Of a stretch of DNA of 64,000 nt, positions 1 to 12,400 are shown piece by piece. The notes below the pieces were generated by a model. It searched no databases. It was not told the origin of the DNA and worked only from the letters and a program-made list of their open reading frames with translations. Source of the stretch: Linnemannia elongata (Eukaryota; Mortierellomycota; Mortierellomycetes; Mortierellales; Mortierellaceae). The stretch covers positions 642,501 through 706,500 of the forward strand of contig JAXBDG010000011.1 of the NCBI GenBank assembly GCA_036320915.1, written 5' to 3'. A program made the translations under genes and the position numbers. How positions within the stretch are numbered: the stretch's first letter is position 1; every line of letters begins with the position of its first letter.

Positions 1-1346
1 AACTCCCGCTCCACTTCACCAACATGCTTTTCATCTCTACCATGTCGCTCAGTATCTTTGTCTTTGCCATCATAGCCACTCGATGGGTCCTCCTTATTTT
101 GCTACCCTTGGCTGTTGCCTATTATTGGCTCGGTGGTTTTTTCTTGGTCTCATCTCGTGAGCTCAAGCGTCTGGATCTGGCTGCTCGATCGCCCATGTAC
201 GCTCATTTCGGTGAGACGCTTACCGGTCTGGTCACCATCCGCGCCTTCGGTGACGCAGACCGCCTTGCCATCCAGGCCACCGCTCTTTTGGATCGATCCC
301 AGACAACCGCCTACTTGACTAACATGACCAACCGCTGGCTCCAGATCATGATCGACCAGTTGAGTACCATCACCCTGGGATTTGTCTGCGTCATGACTGT
401 CGTCCAGCGTGGCAATAGCGGCGAGGAGTACTTTGGTATCATCCTGTCCCAGATCGGCAGCTTGACCAATATGATGTCTCGCCTCTTTTCTACCGCTTGC
501 CAGATCCAGACTGCTATTGTCGCGGTCGAGCGTATTCGTGAGTATGCCAACCTGACACCTGAGGCCCGTGATGTCATCCCTGACTCCAAGACTGATCCGG
601 CATGGCCCCGGAGCGGTGCCATCGAACTCAGGGACTACAGCGTTCGATACCGCGAGGGCTTGGAGCTGGTCCTTAAGGATATCAACGTTACCATCCAGCC
701 TGGTGAGCGCATCGGTATTGTTGGTCGCACCGGTGCCGGCAAATCGAGTGTCACCTTGGCTCTTTTCCGTATCATTGAGGCCGCCCAGGGTTCAATCATC
801 ATTGACGGCATCGACATCTCGACTCTGGGACTACACGAGCTCCGATCGCGCTTGACCATCATCCCTCAGGAGCCATTCTTGTTCGGTGACACCATCCGTT
901 TGAACCTCGACCCCTTTGGCAAGTACACCGACGCCGAGATCTGGTCTGCCCTCGAATCCGCATCCCTCAAGTCCTACATCACCACGCTCTCCGAAGGTCT
1001 CTCAACCGTGATCGAAAACGGTGGCGAGAACATGTCCCTGGGTCAACGCCAACTCATGTCCCTTGCTCGCGCAATGCTGGCCAAGAACACTAGTCTTCTT
1101 TGCCTGGACGAGGCTACTGCTGCGATCGATGTCGAGACCGACAATGCCATCCAACGCGCCCTCCGTCGCGAGTTCCAGAACTGTACCGTTCTCACGATCG
1201 CACACAGGATCAACACCATCATGGATAGTGACAAGATCCTGGTCCTCGAACAAGGACACGTCGCCGAGTTCGATTCACCCTCTGCTCTCCTGCAGAAGAA
1301 GGATGGGTTGTTCTACAGCCTTGCTTCTCAGAGTGGAAATGCCTAA
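1..1346 (+). CDS. ABCC (MRP-type) ABC transporter, 3' part only
   Basis: This is the C-terminal third of an ATP-driven exporter of the ABCC/MRP family, open at the left window edge (codons in frame from base 3). It carries the end of the second transmembrane domain and a complete second nucleotide-binding domain. That domain has a Walker A motif GRTGAGKSS (about bases 723-750), signature MSLGQRQ (about 1033) and Walker B LCLDEAT with the catalytic glutamate (about 1101). It ends in TAA at 1344-1346. The visible part has no intron. It is very similar to the matching exon of the complete transporter at 3797-9167, so the pair is a tandem duplication. Members typically move glutathione conjugates, bile-acid-like anions or metal complexes across vacuolar or plasma membranes; the substrate cannot be read from sequence. 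Confidence 0.93.
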   Translation, partial: LPLHFTNMLFISTMSLSIFVFAIIATRWVLLILLPLAVAYYWLGGFFLVSSRELKRLDLAARSPMYAHFGETLTGLVTIRAFGDADRLAIQATALLDRSQTTAYLTNMTNRWLQIMIDQLSTITLGFVCVMTVVQRGNSGEEYFGIILSQIGSLTNMMSRLFSTACQIQTAIVAVERIREYANLTPEARDVIPDSKTDPAWPRSGAIELRDYSVRYREGLELVLKDINVTIQPGERIGIVGRTGAGKSSVTLALFRIIEAAQGSIIIDGIDISTLGLHELRSRLTIIPQEPFLFGDTIRLNLDPFGKYTDAEIWSALESASLKSYITTLSEGLSTVIENGGENMSLGQRQLMSLARAMLAKNTSLLCLDEATAAIDVETDNAIQRALRREFQNCTVLTIAHRINTIMDSDKILVLEQGHVAEFDSPSALLQKKDGLFYSLASQSGNA

Positions 1347-2823
1347 TCACTCTTCCTTTCTCAATTTTAATGTCCCTCTTCGTGTTACTGCAAGACGTAC
1401 ATACTTGTAGAGTGCATACAAAAACTTAATACACATTCAAACAATACCTAGGGCATCACATTGTCTCTCTAACATAGTAATATAAACAAAAACCAAAATA
1501 GCCATATCGCTTTACTGTGTGCGCTATACAATCACACTTCGGATAAACCGTGCTTTTCTTTCACGAAAAATGCGCACAACAAGCAAATAAAGGATAGTGT
1601 CGTTTTCTAGAGCAACATGATCTTTTCCTTCGCCATAATTCAGGTACCGGCATCCACTTACTGCTGATCAACGATCAATTCACTATAATTCATAACTGAT
1701 TAAGGCAATATGCATGTGCGACTGTGTCATTTTTGAATATCGAAGAATGAGCTGAGAGAGAGGGACAGAGGTTGTGTCGGTTTGTGGTATGAGGCATACG
1801 AGCGAGGTAAACAATGTGCTGGATATTCCGTGTATTGTATCCACAAGGTTAGAGATGTAACATGGCTTGTGAAAGAAAAAAAGAAAAAAAAGAGAGATAG
1901 GAGGGAGGGCGAAAAGCGTCACGCGTTCATGAGCAATGCGACACGCACTTGGAGAATCGAGAGGCATGTTGCATCTAGGGAGATAGTAGCCAGGACGGCA
2001 TTTCGACCAGACCTTACTTTATGAACAAGCAATAGCAAAAAGAAGAAACGCTAAAAGCAAGAAAGGAAAAAAAAATAATAAATAATCTCTAGTGTAACAA
2101 CCCAACCCGCAACAGGCGTTTCCGTCATTGTGCGTTTTCCCACTCTCCTTTTTCTCCGTTTGGTCTTGAGCTGCCAGACTGTTCGGATTGGACATCCGCC
2201 TCTTTTTTTTATGGAGAGAGTATGCTTGTCGACTTTCTTTCCCTACAGAGGCCTACAGCACTGCCTTCTTTTCTCTCCTTTTCTGGAGTCCGTGAAAAAA
2301 ACTTATTTGTTCTTTTACCGCTCTGGTCCGAACGTGATAGAAAAGTCTTTTTCATGAGGAAATAATGTAAGGGTGCTGCACTGCGCGTTGTCACACCTTA
2401 TTTTTTTCTATGTGAAAATAAAACTCGTCACGTTGGACAACGGACAACTACTCGTGAGTCCGATGTTTCCCATCAAGGATGTTTTAGGAAACGAAAAGAA
2501 AGAGAACCAGTGAGTCGAGAATAACGTTGAGAAGCAAAGAAAAGGCCAAGAACCCATCCTTTCTCCCTCCCTCCTTCTATCGATCTGCCTCTCTGTGTAT
2601 CTCCACCCGTTCTAACAATCAGAGTCCATTGTGTGAAATAGTAACCGGAAGGACCTTATCTCTTTGTATCGGCAGTGACTTGCAGGTCGCCATCGCTGAT
2701 ATAGTTAGGAACTACAACTTACTGGGCTAGAAGCGTATGATCGCTGTTCCTCGGACCTCGTCTTGTCGGATCTTGTGCAGGACTAGATCGATCAAGTTCC
2801 AGGGCGGGCAGGCGTAAGAGTTG
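1347..2823. other. Intergenic region, no gene seen
   Basis: This stretch follows the first ABC transporter. It is A/T-rich with several A-runs (for example near 1876-1895 and 2065-2085). Open frames are short and of poor composition. No RNA gene or coding segment was recognised. It presumably contains the 3' untranslated region of the first transporter. Confidence 0.5.
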
Positions 2824-3278
2824 TCAGGTCGAGTCCTGTTTGTTCTCATCCTTGTTAGGAGGCTTGTTGTGCTTTGTCGTGACAAGGAAAACGGCGTTGA
2901 TGGCGTCTAGGGTTCGTTTTCTGTCGATGACATCGGCGGGAGTAACCGCAGCAGCAAGAAAGGCGTGGCAAAATCACACCAATCCTTGGCAGTAGATAGA
3001 ACAGAGTTCTTCCCAAGTATGACCCAGTGCAATGATACCATCTACTTCGGTTTCTCTGAACCTTGAAAGGGAAGCATGCACAAGTATTAACATAACACAG
3101 AGAAGCACAGTAGGAAAAAAAAAAGTCTGGGCAAATACCAACTTTGTTTTCGAAGCCCGAGAGAGAAAATATCGTAGTGGGAGCAATTGAAGTCTGGTCC
3201 ATTACCCACACCCACGCCTCCACTCGCCACTTGTTTGGTTTGCTTGTGTGTACGCCGTTGTTTCTGCACGGCTCTCAT
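2824..3278 (-). pseudogene. Possible decayed two-exon gene with in-frame TGA
   Basis: On the minus strand, a frame starting at an ATG (3276-3278) runs to a good donor (GTATTTG, intron 3138 down to 3062, acceptor CTTTCAAG). It joins in phase to a second segment (3061-2824) ending in TGA. The spliced frame is protein-like (segments such as DFNCSHYDIFSLGLRK, EVDGIIALGHTWEELC and DVIDRKRTLDAINAVF) but is broken by an in-frame TGA at 2974-2976. Codons on both sides of this stop look coding, so a single TGG-to-TGA change could explain it. The family is not recognised, and the first 20 or so codons are unconvincing and may be leader. It could also be chance; a 59-nt intron starting at the GTG before the TGA is possible but puts the rest in a poor frame. 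Confidence 0.3.
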
Positions 3279-3579
3279 TTTTCTTCTCTTCTTTGTATTT
3301 GGCTTTCTTGGCAAAAAGTAGACAAACAAAGACAAGCCTCGAGCTGCACAGTTATGATTGGCCTTCGTGCATCCCCTGGAACTGTATTGTCACCCAAATT
3401 TGGGTTCGATTGCACTGCATTGCAAAGTGTATGTCCGAGGACATTGAAGGGGAAGAGTGGCAGAACCAAACCACCAATCCCTCTGTAGTTGAGTCCACAC
3501 GCTGCTCCTCTCATTCATTCATCGTTCGCCTGTCATTTCCTTTCTTGGGGAGGGCACACACAACTACACTCACACCGCT

Positions 3580-3589
3580 TATATAAAAG
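3580..3589 (+). promoter_or_regulatory. TATA box of the ABC transporter gene
   Basis: TATATAAAAG lies about 208 bases before the ATG at 3797. It is followed by the pyrimidine-rich leader (3592-3770) that is characteristic of genes in this window. The region 3279-3579 holds no other gene. Confidence 0.5.
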
Positions 3590-3796
3590 GCTCCTCCCTC
3601 CATGTATTTTTCCTTTCTTCATTGCCTTCTCATTATCGTTCTTTTCTTTACCAATTGTACACTATTTATATTGTTCCCTTTCTACGCGCTCTTCCACTTA
3701 ATTATTCCCCAGACTTCCCTTCTTCACCTGACATAACTCTCCCTCCTTTTCTTCAATCAATCCCTTCTTAACCGGCAATCGTACACTCACAGTTCG

Positions 3797-6700
3797 ATGT
3801 CGTCTTACTGTGATGCAGAGGGCTGGGCTGTTTTCAGCACCAGTCGAGCTATGGACTTCTCACTGTGCTTCCAGAACAGGTACTCTTTCTTTTCTGTGCT
3901 CGGACATTTCGGTGGATCTTCGGACCAAAATTGAATGAACACAAGCGCTTACTCACACCATTGTCCTTCCTTCCCATCTACAACAGCGTGGTGACACTCA
4001 TCCCAAGCGTGTTCTTAATGATCTTCATCTCCCCTCGCCTTTTAACGGTCGTCGGCAAGGGTCGTCTTGAAGGTGTCAAAGTAACCCCTGTCTTTGTTGT
4101 CAAGATGCTGACCGCCCTTGCTGCGTTCGCTGTCCAGCTGGGAATCCTCATTAAGGTTATCTCCGACAACGACCTCTATGGCAGTTCCAGCATTTTGAGT
4201 TCCGCCGCATACTTGGCAGGCCTGGTACGGTTTTCTTTCTTCTTTCACCTATCCTCTTCTCTTTTTTTTGGCAAGCACACACACCTTTTCCTTCCTTCAC
4301 TTCATGCGAGCAACATTATTCTTGTTTGTTTGTTTTTTTTTCCTTTTGCAGGGCAGGCTGTTATCATAACTTACAAACAAAAAAACACCAAATGCGGAAT
4401 CGATCCACCACACCTTGTTACTCGCCGAGGAACACCCATCTAGACATCCTTCCATTCAATTTTCATCACCCCTAAATTTGCATGCTCCTCCACAACTTAT
4501 CAACTAATCCTCCGTCCTCTTCACGTCTATTTACATCCCCTACAACTAATAGGCGGGAGCGTTGTTGCTACACTGGTTCGAATACTACAACATGCCAAAC
4601 CCCTCCTCCTCCCTCCTCATTTTCTGGCTCTTCACAACTCTCTTCTCCATCTTCCCAACCCGCTCTTGGATCCAAGTCACCCCTGACGGTCTCTCTGCCA
4701 CTCTCCCAGTCCTCAAACTCGTCTTTTCAATCCTCGCCCTCTTCACCTTCATCCTGGAGAACATCCCGAAGCCCAATCACAAGTCGTTGGCGCGATCTGG
4801 TGGAGTTCCAGTCCCGGAACAACCCAACCCTTCTCCAGAACCGCATTCGAATTATTTTATGAGGTTGACATTCTTCTGGTTGTTGCCTCTCCTCCGCCTC
4901 GGCAAGTCGCGGACCTTGAAGATGGACGATCTCTACAACCTCAACCCAAAACTCCTCAGTTACCCTCTTTACCTCACCACCAAAGCCAAACTCGACGCCG
5001 ACGAAGCCATCGCCCTCGACAACAAGGCCCAGAACGCAGCAGCTGTCAAGAAGGCTCAGGAGGCTGGTGATACTACGGAGGCGGTGGCGAGACGAATCAC
5101 GCCAAAGATTAATCTTTCCGGGACGATCTTCCACACTGTCGGATACACCTTTATGACGGCCGCGATTCCTAGGGTTTTATATATTGCCTTTTATTACGTT
5201 CGACCGATCTTGTTCTCGGAGTTGGTGCGCTTTGTTTCTAGTTATTCACCTGCTTCCAAGGCGAGGGGGATTGAACCACTCGCACCCTGGGTTGGATTTG
5301 GTTACGTGATTGCCGTCGTCGCCGCCTCGATCCTCTCCGCTCTCTTTGACGGACAGTTCCAGTACATCAACTACAACGCAGGCCTCAAGGCCCGCAGCGT
5401 CTTTGTCACCCTTGTTTACCGCAAGTCCCTCCGCCTCAGCTCCACCAACAAACAGGAGGGTATGGGCGCAATCGTCAATCACATGTCCACAGATGTCGAC
5501 AAAGTCGTCGCCTTCTTCGACATCATCCACCTCCTCTGGTCAGCCGCCGTCGAAGTCATCATCACCATCGCGATGCTCTACAAAGAAGTCCGCTACACTA
5601 TTTTCGCCTCCCTCGGTGTCGTCGTCGTCATGCTCCTCTTCGTCGGAATCTGCTCCCCAGCGGTTGGCAAGAACCAAAAAGCTTCCATGAAGGCCTCGGA
5701 TCAACGAATGAAGCTGATCACAGAACTCGTGGGAGCCATCAAATCGATCAAGTTGTATGGATGGGAGGAGTACTTTGTCAACAAGATTACGATTGTCAGA
5801 AATGAGCAGTTGATGTACCTCCGCCGGTTCTTCTCTTGGATCACTGTTGTTGCAACAGTCATGAATATGATCCACCCGTTTGTGATTTTCGTCACCCTCA
5901 CCGTTTATGCTGCCGTGGCTCCTGCAGATGCGCCCTTGGATATCCGTCGCATTTTTACAACCATTACTCTGATCGGCATGTTGGAGGATCCTGTGGGTCA
6001 GTTGAGCAACTCATTGTCTGCGATCGTCACCGGTCATGTCGCATACAGTCGTCTGCGCGGGTTCCTGAACTCAGAAGAAGTTGATGAGACCAACGTTATC
6101 AAGAACCCAGATGTCACCGCCTCGGAAATCGCCTTTGAGGTCACCAACGGAACTTTTGGATGGTACACCCCCGAAGCCATCGATGCTGCGATCGAGAAGA
6201 AGCGAAAGGAGGATGAGAAGAAGGCCAAAGAGGAAGCCAAGGAGGCCAAGAAGAACAAGAAGGCTCCTGCTACCCCTGCCTCCGCTGAACTCGAATCCTC
6301 CACCACCTTGGACGAGAAATCTGAACCCAACGTGACCGACAAGAAAACCGCTGACGCCGCCTCTGAATCCCTACCCGCCACCCGCGATAGCATGGGCCCT
6401 GTGATGCATGACATCAACCTCCAGATCCGTCGTGGCGCTTTGACCGCTGTTGTGGGCCGTGTCGGTGAAGGAAAGTCGTCGCTTGTCGGTGCTCTTCTCG
6501 GTGAGATGTACAAGTACTCTGGCCAGGTCCGCTCTTTCGGTTCTCTCGCCTATGTTAGTCAGACTGCCTGGATCCTTAACGCTACTGTCCGCGAGAACAT
6601 TCTGTTTGGCCGTCCTTATGACAAGGAGCGTTACCTCAATACCATCCGCTCTTGTGCCCTGGTTCCTGACTTCAAGATGCTCGTCAGCGGCGACAAGACC

Positions 6701-9167
6701 GTTATCGGCGAAAAGGTAAACAACAATAGCCACCTTCATATCGCTCTTGTGTCATGTTTTTATGTTCTGTGTTCTCGCGTCACCATAGCCTAACCTAATA
6801 CTACTTCGTCCACATGTGTAACAGGGTATCAACTTGTCGGGTGGTCAGAAGCAGCGCATCTCAATCGCTCGTGCAGTCTATGCCAACGCAGACGTGTACA
6901 TCCTCGACGACCCCCTCTCTGCCGTCGACGCCCACGTCGACCACCACATCTTCAAACACGCCCTCACCACCATCCTTGCCGACAAGACTCGTATCCTGGT
7001 CACCAACGGCGTCAACCATCTCAAAGAGGTCGATCAGATTGTTGTTATCAAGCAAGGACGGATTACGCAGGATGGCGCCTATGAGGATCTTATCCAGAAC
7101 GTTGACGGTGATCTTTACCGCTTGATTCAGGAGTCCAAGCTGGTCGCTAGTAAGGAGGATGATGCTCCGTCATCGTCGTCGTCAGGTTCGGAGGCTTCTG
7201 AGTCCGAATCGGAGGAGGAGGATGAGGCGTCTATTGTCGCCGCCATCTCCGAGAAGGAGTCCCTTCCCACCTCAACCACCGATCGCCCTGCTGGTCCCGT
7301 CAAGCGCCCGACATTCAAACGCGCCAAATCCTCCAAAGTTGACAAACAGGGCCACGACGACGTCCTCGAGATTGACGAAAAGAACGAAGTCGACGAAGAG
7401 ATCATCACCGAGGGCCGCGTAGGATGGGACGTCTACAAGTACTACATAACCTCTATCGGCCTCGGATCCTGCGCAATCTTCCTTCTCTCGACCTTCGTCA
7501 ACCTCGCCGTCCTGCTTGGGACACAAATTTGGCTCGAGAAATGGGGAAATAGTAACGAGAAGGCTACGGCAGGTCTGGAAGCCGAGTCGCATTCGGATAC
7601 TTACTGGATCTTTACGTACTTTGGATGGGTCCTTGCGGGCGGTATCACCCTCGCTGGAGCGATTGGGTTGTCGATGGTTTTCATGGCCCAGAGAGGTTCC
7701 CACTTCCTCCACGCCGCCATGCTCCGTCCTCTCGTCCGCGCACCCATGAGTTTCTTTGATGTCACGTCGTCCGGCAAGATCGTCAACCGTTTCTCGCACG
7801 ACATCAACGCCGTCGACATTGAGCTCCCCCTCCAATTCATCAACATGCTCTTTATCTCCACAATGGCAATCTCAGTCTTTGTCTTCTGTATCCTCGCCAC
7901 CCGCTGGTTCTTCGCAATTATGGTCCCCCTCGGAATCTGCTACTATATTCTCGGCGGGTTCTTCCTCGTCTCCTCTCGGGAACTCAAACGTCTCGACTCG
8001 GCAGCCCGATCGCCCATGTATGCCCACTTTGGAGAAACTCTCGCAGGTCTCGTCACAATCCGCGCATTCAATGATACAGAACGCCTCGCCATCCAGGCAA
8101 CAAGTCTCTTGGACCGGTCCCAAACCACAGGCTACTTGACAAACATGACCAACCGCTGGCTCCAGATCATGATCGACCAACTCTCAACCTTCACACTCGG
8201 CTTTGTCTGCTTAATGGCAGTCATTCAACGCGAAGGCAGCGCCGCCGGCTACTTTGCAATCATCCTCTCCCAGATCGGCGTTTTGACCATCATCATGTCC
8301 CGCATCCTCTCCACCTCCTGCCTAATCCAAACCTCCATCGTCTCCATCGAACGTGTCCGCGAGTACGCAAACCTTACATCCGAAGCCCGTGATATCATCC
8401 CCGATTCCAAAACTGACCCCGCTTGGCCTCAGAGTGGTGCTATCGAACTCAAGGACTACAGTGTCCGCTACCGTGAGGGTTTGGACTTGGTCCTCAAGGA
8501 TGTGAGTGTCAAGATCCAGCCCGGAGAGCGCATCGGAATCGTAGGCCGCACAGGCGCCGGCAAGTCTAGTGTAACCCTCGCCCTCTTCCGCATCATCGAA
8601 GCCGCCACCGGCTCAATTACCATTGATGGGATCGACATCTCCACCCTTGGCCTCCACGAGCTCCGCTCCCGTTTGACCATCATCCCTCAGGAGCCATTCT
8701 TGTTCGGTGACACAATCCGTCTCAACCTCGACCCCTTCTCATCCCATACCGACGCCGAGATCTGGTCTGCCCTCGAATCTGCATCCCTCAAATCATACAT
8801 TACCACCCTCTCGGAAGGTCTCTCAACCGTGATCGAAAACGGTGGCGAGAACATGTCCCTGGGTCAACGCCAACTCATGTCCCTTGCTCGTGCGATGCTG
8901 GCCAAGGACACCCGTGTTCTGTGCTTAGATGAAGCCACGGCCGCCATCGATGTTGAGACCGACAATGCCATCCAACGGGCCCTCCGTCGTGAGTTCAAGA
9001 ACTGTACCGTTCTCACGATCGCTCACAGGATCAACACCATCATGGATAGTGACAAGATCCTGGTCCTCGAACAAGGACGCGTCGCAGAGTTTGATTCCCC
9101 CAAAAACCTGTTGGAGAAGAAGGATGGGTTGTTCTATGGCCTCGCAGCCCAGAGCGGCAACGTCTAA
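3797..9167 (+). CDS. ABCC (MRP-type) full-length ABC transporter
   Basis: Four exons, 3797-3879, 3987-4224, 4553-6715 and 6825-9167, join in phase to 1608 codons, a normal length for a full ABCC protein. Residues 1 to about 200 form the extra N-terminal membrane domain TMD0. TMD1 follows, then NBD1 with Walker A GRVGEGKSS (about 740), signature LSGGQKQR (about 832) and Walker B YILDDPLSAVD (about 852), in which aspartate replaces the catalytic glutamate as is usual in ABCC site 1. A charged Ser/Glu-rich linker leads to TMD2 and NBD2 with GRTGAGKSS (about 1402), MSLGQ (about 1505) and LCLDEAT (about 1525). A Lys/Glu/Ala-rich insertion sits before NBD1 (bases 6190-6350). The start is chosen as the first ATG after the TATA box and leader, and it opens a TMD0-like exon. 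The protein probably exports conjugated organic anions or metals at the vacuolar or plasma membrane; the substrate is unknown. Confidence 0.93.
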
Positions 9168-9275
9168 ATCCTTTCCATTCCATTTTATTCCCTCTTTTTT
9201 TCTTACCCTGTAACTGTATCACATCCTCATGAACACTCACATCCACATAATGTAAACTATTTTGAATAAATTCAT

Positions 9276-9311
<36 letters not shown>

Positions 9312-9441
9312 TACATACTAACATGTCTGGTCGTGTGGAGAAATGCATTGCCTTTAATTTCTCGGCGAAACAAAAAAAAGGGGTGGTGGTGAGAGGATCC
9401 CATCTGTGTCCAAAGTCAAACAACATAAAAAAAAAGAGAAA
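9168..9441. other. Convergent 3' ends with AATAAA and a 30-base A run
   Basis: This is the short spacer between the convergent ABC transporter and peroxisomal Lon genes. A canonical AATAAA (9265-9270) is followed seven bases later by an uninterrupted run of 30 A (9278-9307). The signal fits the 3' end of the plus-strand transporter. Confidence 0.6.
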
Positions 9442-12400
9442 CTACAACCGACTATCCAAACCCCCATTCGCAGCAACAATCCCAGCCCGAACAGCAACCC
9501 GACCTTCAAACGCCTCCCTCAACACCTCCCATATCGTGGACGCATAAAAGAACTCAATCTCTTCCCGAACATTCGCAGGAACATCCGCCACCACATCCTT
9601 CCGATTCCTCAAGGGCATAATAATCTTTCGGACACCTGCACGATGGGCAGCAATGACTTTTTCCTTGATCCCGCCCACAGGCATGACAAGGCCTCTTAAG
9701 GTGAACTCGCCCGTCATTGCGGTGGTGGCGGGTACGGTCTGGTGGGCGAACATTGAGACGAGGGCACATACCAATGCGATGCCAGCTGACGGTCCATCCT
9801 ATTTCCACATACACAAAACAGGCAACGCGAACATGTTAGTGCTCGCGTCTACACCCAAAAAATAACCTCCGAGTTTGATAATATGCGGAAAGCATAAAAA
9901 AAAGCATTCCCGAGTCAAAATAAAGGCATAAAGGGGCTGAGGACAGTTCAAAGGTAAAAAAGTACCTTAGGAGTGCCACCACCAGGCATATGGATATGGA
10001 CATCCGATTTCTCCATCACATTCTGTCCATGACCCGTCGTAAGACCCAGATCATACCCATGTCCCTTGACCCAGGACAACGCGATCTGTGCACTCTCCTT
10101 GATCACATCGCCCAAACTGCCCGTCAACTGCAAGTTTCCCTTTCCGGGCATCTGTGAGACCTCAATGAACAGGATCCCTCCTCCAACTCCATTGTAGGCC
10201 ATCCCGGTGACTACTCCCGGTGTCGGTGTACGCTCAGTCACTTCGTTGACATATTTATCCTGTCCCAGAATCTCCTCCACATCAACGGCTGTGACCAAAG
10301 GGTGATAGTCGGGTTGCAAGAGCGCACCCCCATCATTCGCCAGCCGACGCTCCTGTGCTTCGGCGTACTCTACTGCTTTTGATCTAACAAGGGAGCCAAT
10401 CTCGCGTTCCAGTTGGCGCACCCCACTCTCACGAGTATACCCCGTCGCGACTCTGAGGAGTGCCTCCTGGGTGATTTTAACATCGTCATCGTTGAGTCCG
10501 TGCTGCCGGATCTGTTTGGGTAGGAGATGGTTGGTAGCGATGGCCAGTTTCTCGGCATAGGTATAGCCAGGGATAGTGATGAGTTCCATCCTGTCAAGCA
10601 GCGGACCTGGAATCGTGTCGAGGGAATTGGCCGTGGCGATGAATAGGACCTTGGACAGGTCGAACGGCACATTCAAGTAGTGGTCCGTCTACGAGGCACC
10701 CCCATGGTTCCATCAGAGCAGAAAAGTGGGTTAAAAAAATGTGAGACAAAAACGTCAAAAAAAAGGGTGAGTCCTGCGTTCACCCACTTGTTCCTGTTCA
10801 AAGCGATCGTGTCCCATTTTTGAATGACAGAGTGCTTATACTTACGAAGGTGTTGTTCTGTTCGGGATCAAGAACCTCCAGGAAGGCCGCGGAAGGGTCC
10901 CCGTGATGACCTCGGGATCCAACCTTGTCGATCTCGTCTATAAACATAGACATATATGCGTTCATTCCGTTTACCCGTTAATCCAGCATCACCAGATAAG
11001 ATATTGAAAGAGCGCAAACAAGGACAATAGAAGGTTAAGATTTTTCTTATACGGTCATACCACGAGATTCATTCCTACTGGATTAGCACAGGGAACAATG
11101 AGAAGTGGAGTGAGAGAAAAAAAAATATAGAAAAACAGCCAAAAGGGCGCAATAGCTTACCAAGCAGGAATACAGGGTTGTTGACTTCACACTTCTTCAG
11201 CCCATGGATGATAAGCCCAGGCAGCGCACCGACATACGTCCGACGATGTCCTCGAATCTCGGATTCATCCCACACTCCTCCAAGAGAGATCCGGTGGAAC
11301 TTTCTCCCCATCGCCGTAGCGATCGATCGCCCAAGCGAGGTTTTGCCGACCTATCGAATGATTGAGAGAGAGGGATGAAAAAAAACATTTAGCATTTTCA
11401 TGCATTCCTTCACTCCCATGTACTCACCAAGTCATACTGTACACAAAAATAAAAAAAAATAGTGAGCATTGGCATGAGACTTACACCAGGGGGTCCGACA
11501 AGGCAGAGGATAGGACCCTTGACATCGCCCTTCATCTGCTGCAGTTTAGTCACAGCCAAGTACTCCAGAATCCTGCGCTTGACCTTCTCTAGTCCATGAT
11601 GATCATCATTTAGCTGCTTCCTTGCCCGCTCAACATCCAGGATATCTTCGCTCGACTTGTTCCAGGGCAAATCGCCTAACCAATCGAGGTAGTTTCGGAT
11701 GACAGAGTACTCGGACGACGCCGGTTGCATCTTTCGTAGACGCTTCATCTCCCGGTCTGCTGCCTTTTGAACCTCGGCGGGTAAGTTGGCGGCAGTGAGG
11801 CGGTTCTCAATGGTCGTCATCTCGTCCTCCTCGCCTGCGTCCTTTTCTCCCAATTCCTCCTTGATAGCCGCAATCTGTTGTCGAAGATAAAACTCGCGTT
11901 GCTTCTTGTTCAGCTTTCCCTCCACATTGTCGTGCACCTTTTGAGAGATTTTCAGCACCTAATGTTAAGTTGGCATGAGAGGGTATTAGTTGAACCGTTC
12001 TCGATCATCTGTTCTATTTTCCAACAACAAACAAAAGGAACGTACATGAATCTGTCGAGTCAACAACTCGATGGCCTTGGGGATCCGCTCCTTCAAATCC
12101 GCAGCGTCCAGGATCATCAGCTTCTCCTCATTGGTGCTCTCAATGGTGCTCATCAGCAGGTCAACCACCTGTCCAGGAATCACACCCACATTCTCTAGGA
12201 ACTTTTGAAGTTGGACCAGGACAGGGGCGGGCAACTTGAGTGTCTGTAACAGCGAGACAAACTCCTTGGAGGTCGATTTCAATGCAACAACCTGGTCCTG
12301 CAGGTCTTGATCGTTCTTGTCGACGGGTCTGTCGAGCAGGGGTGTGACATCTGCTTCAAAGAAGGGCGTCTGGGCAATGATCTTGTTCAGTCGAAGTCGT

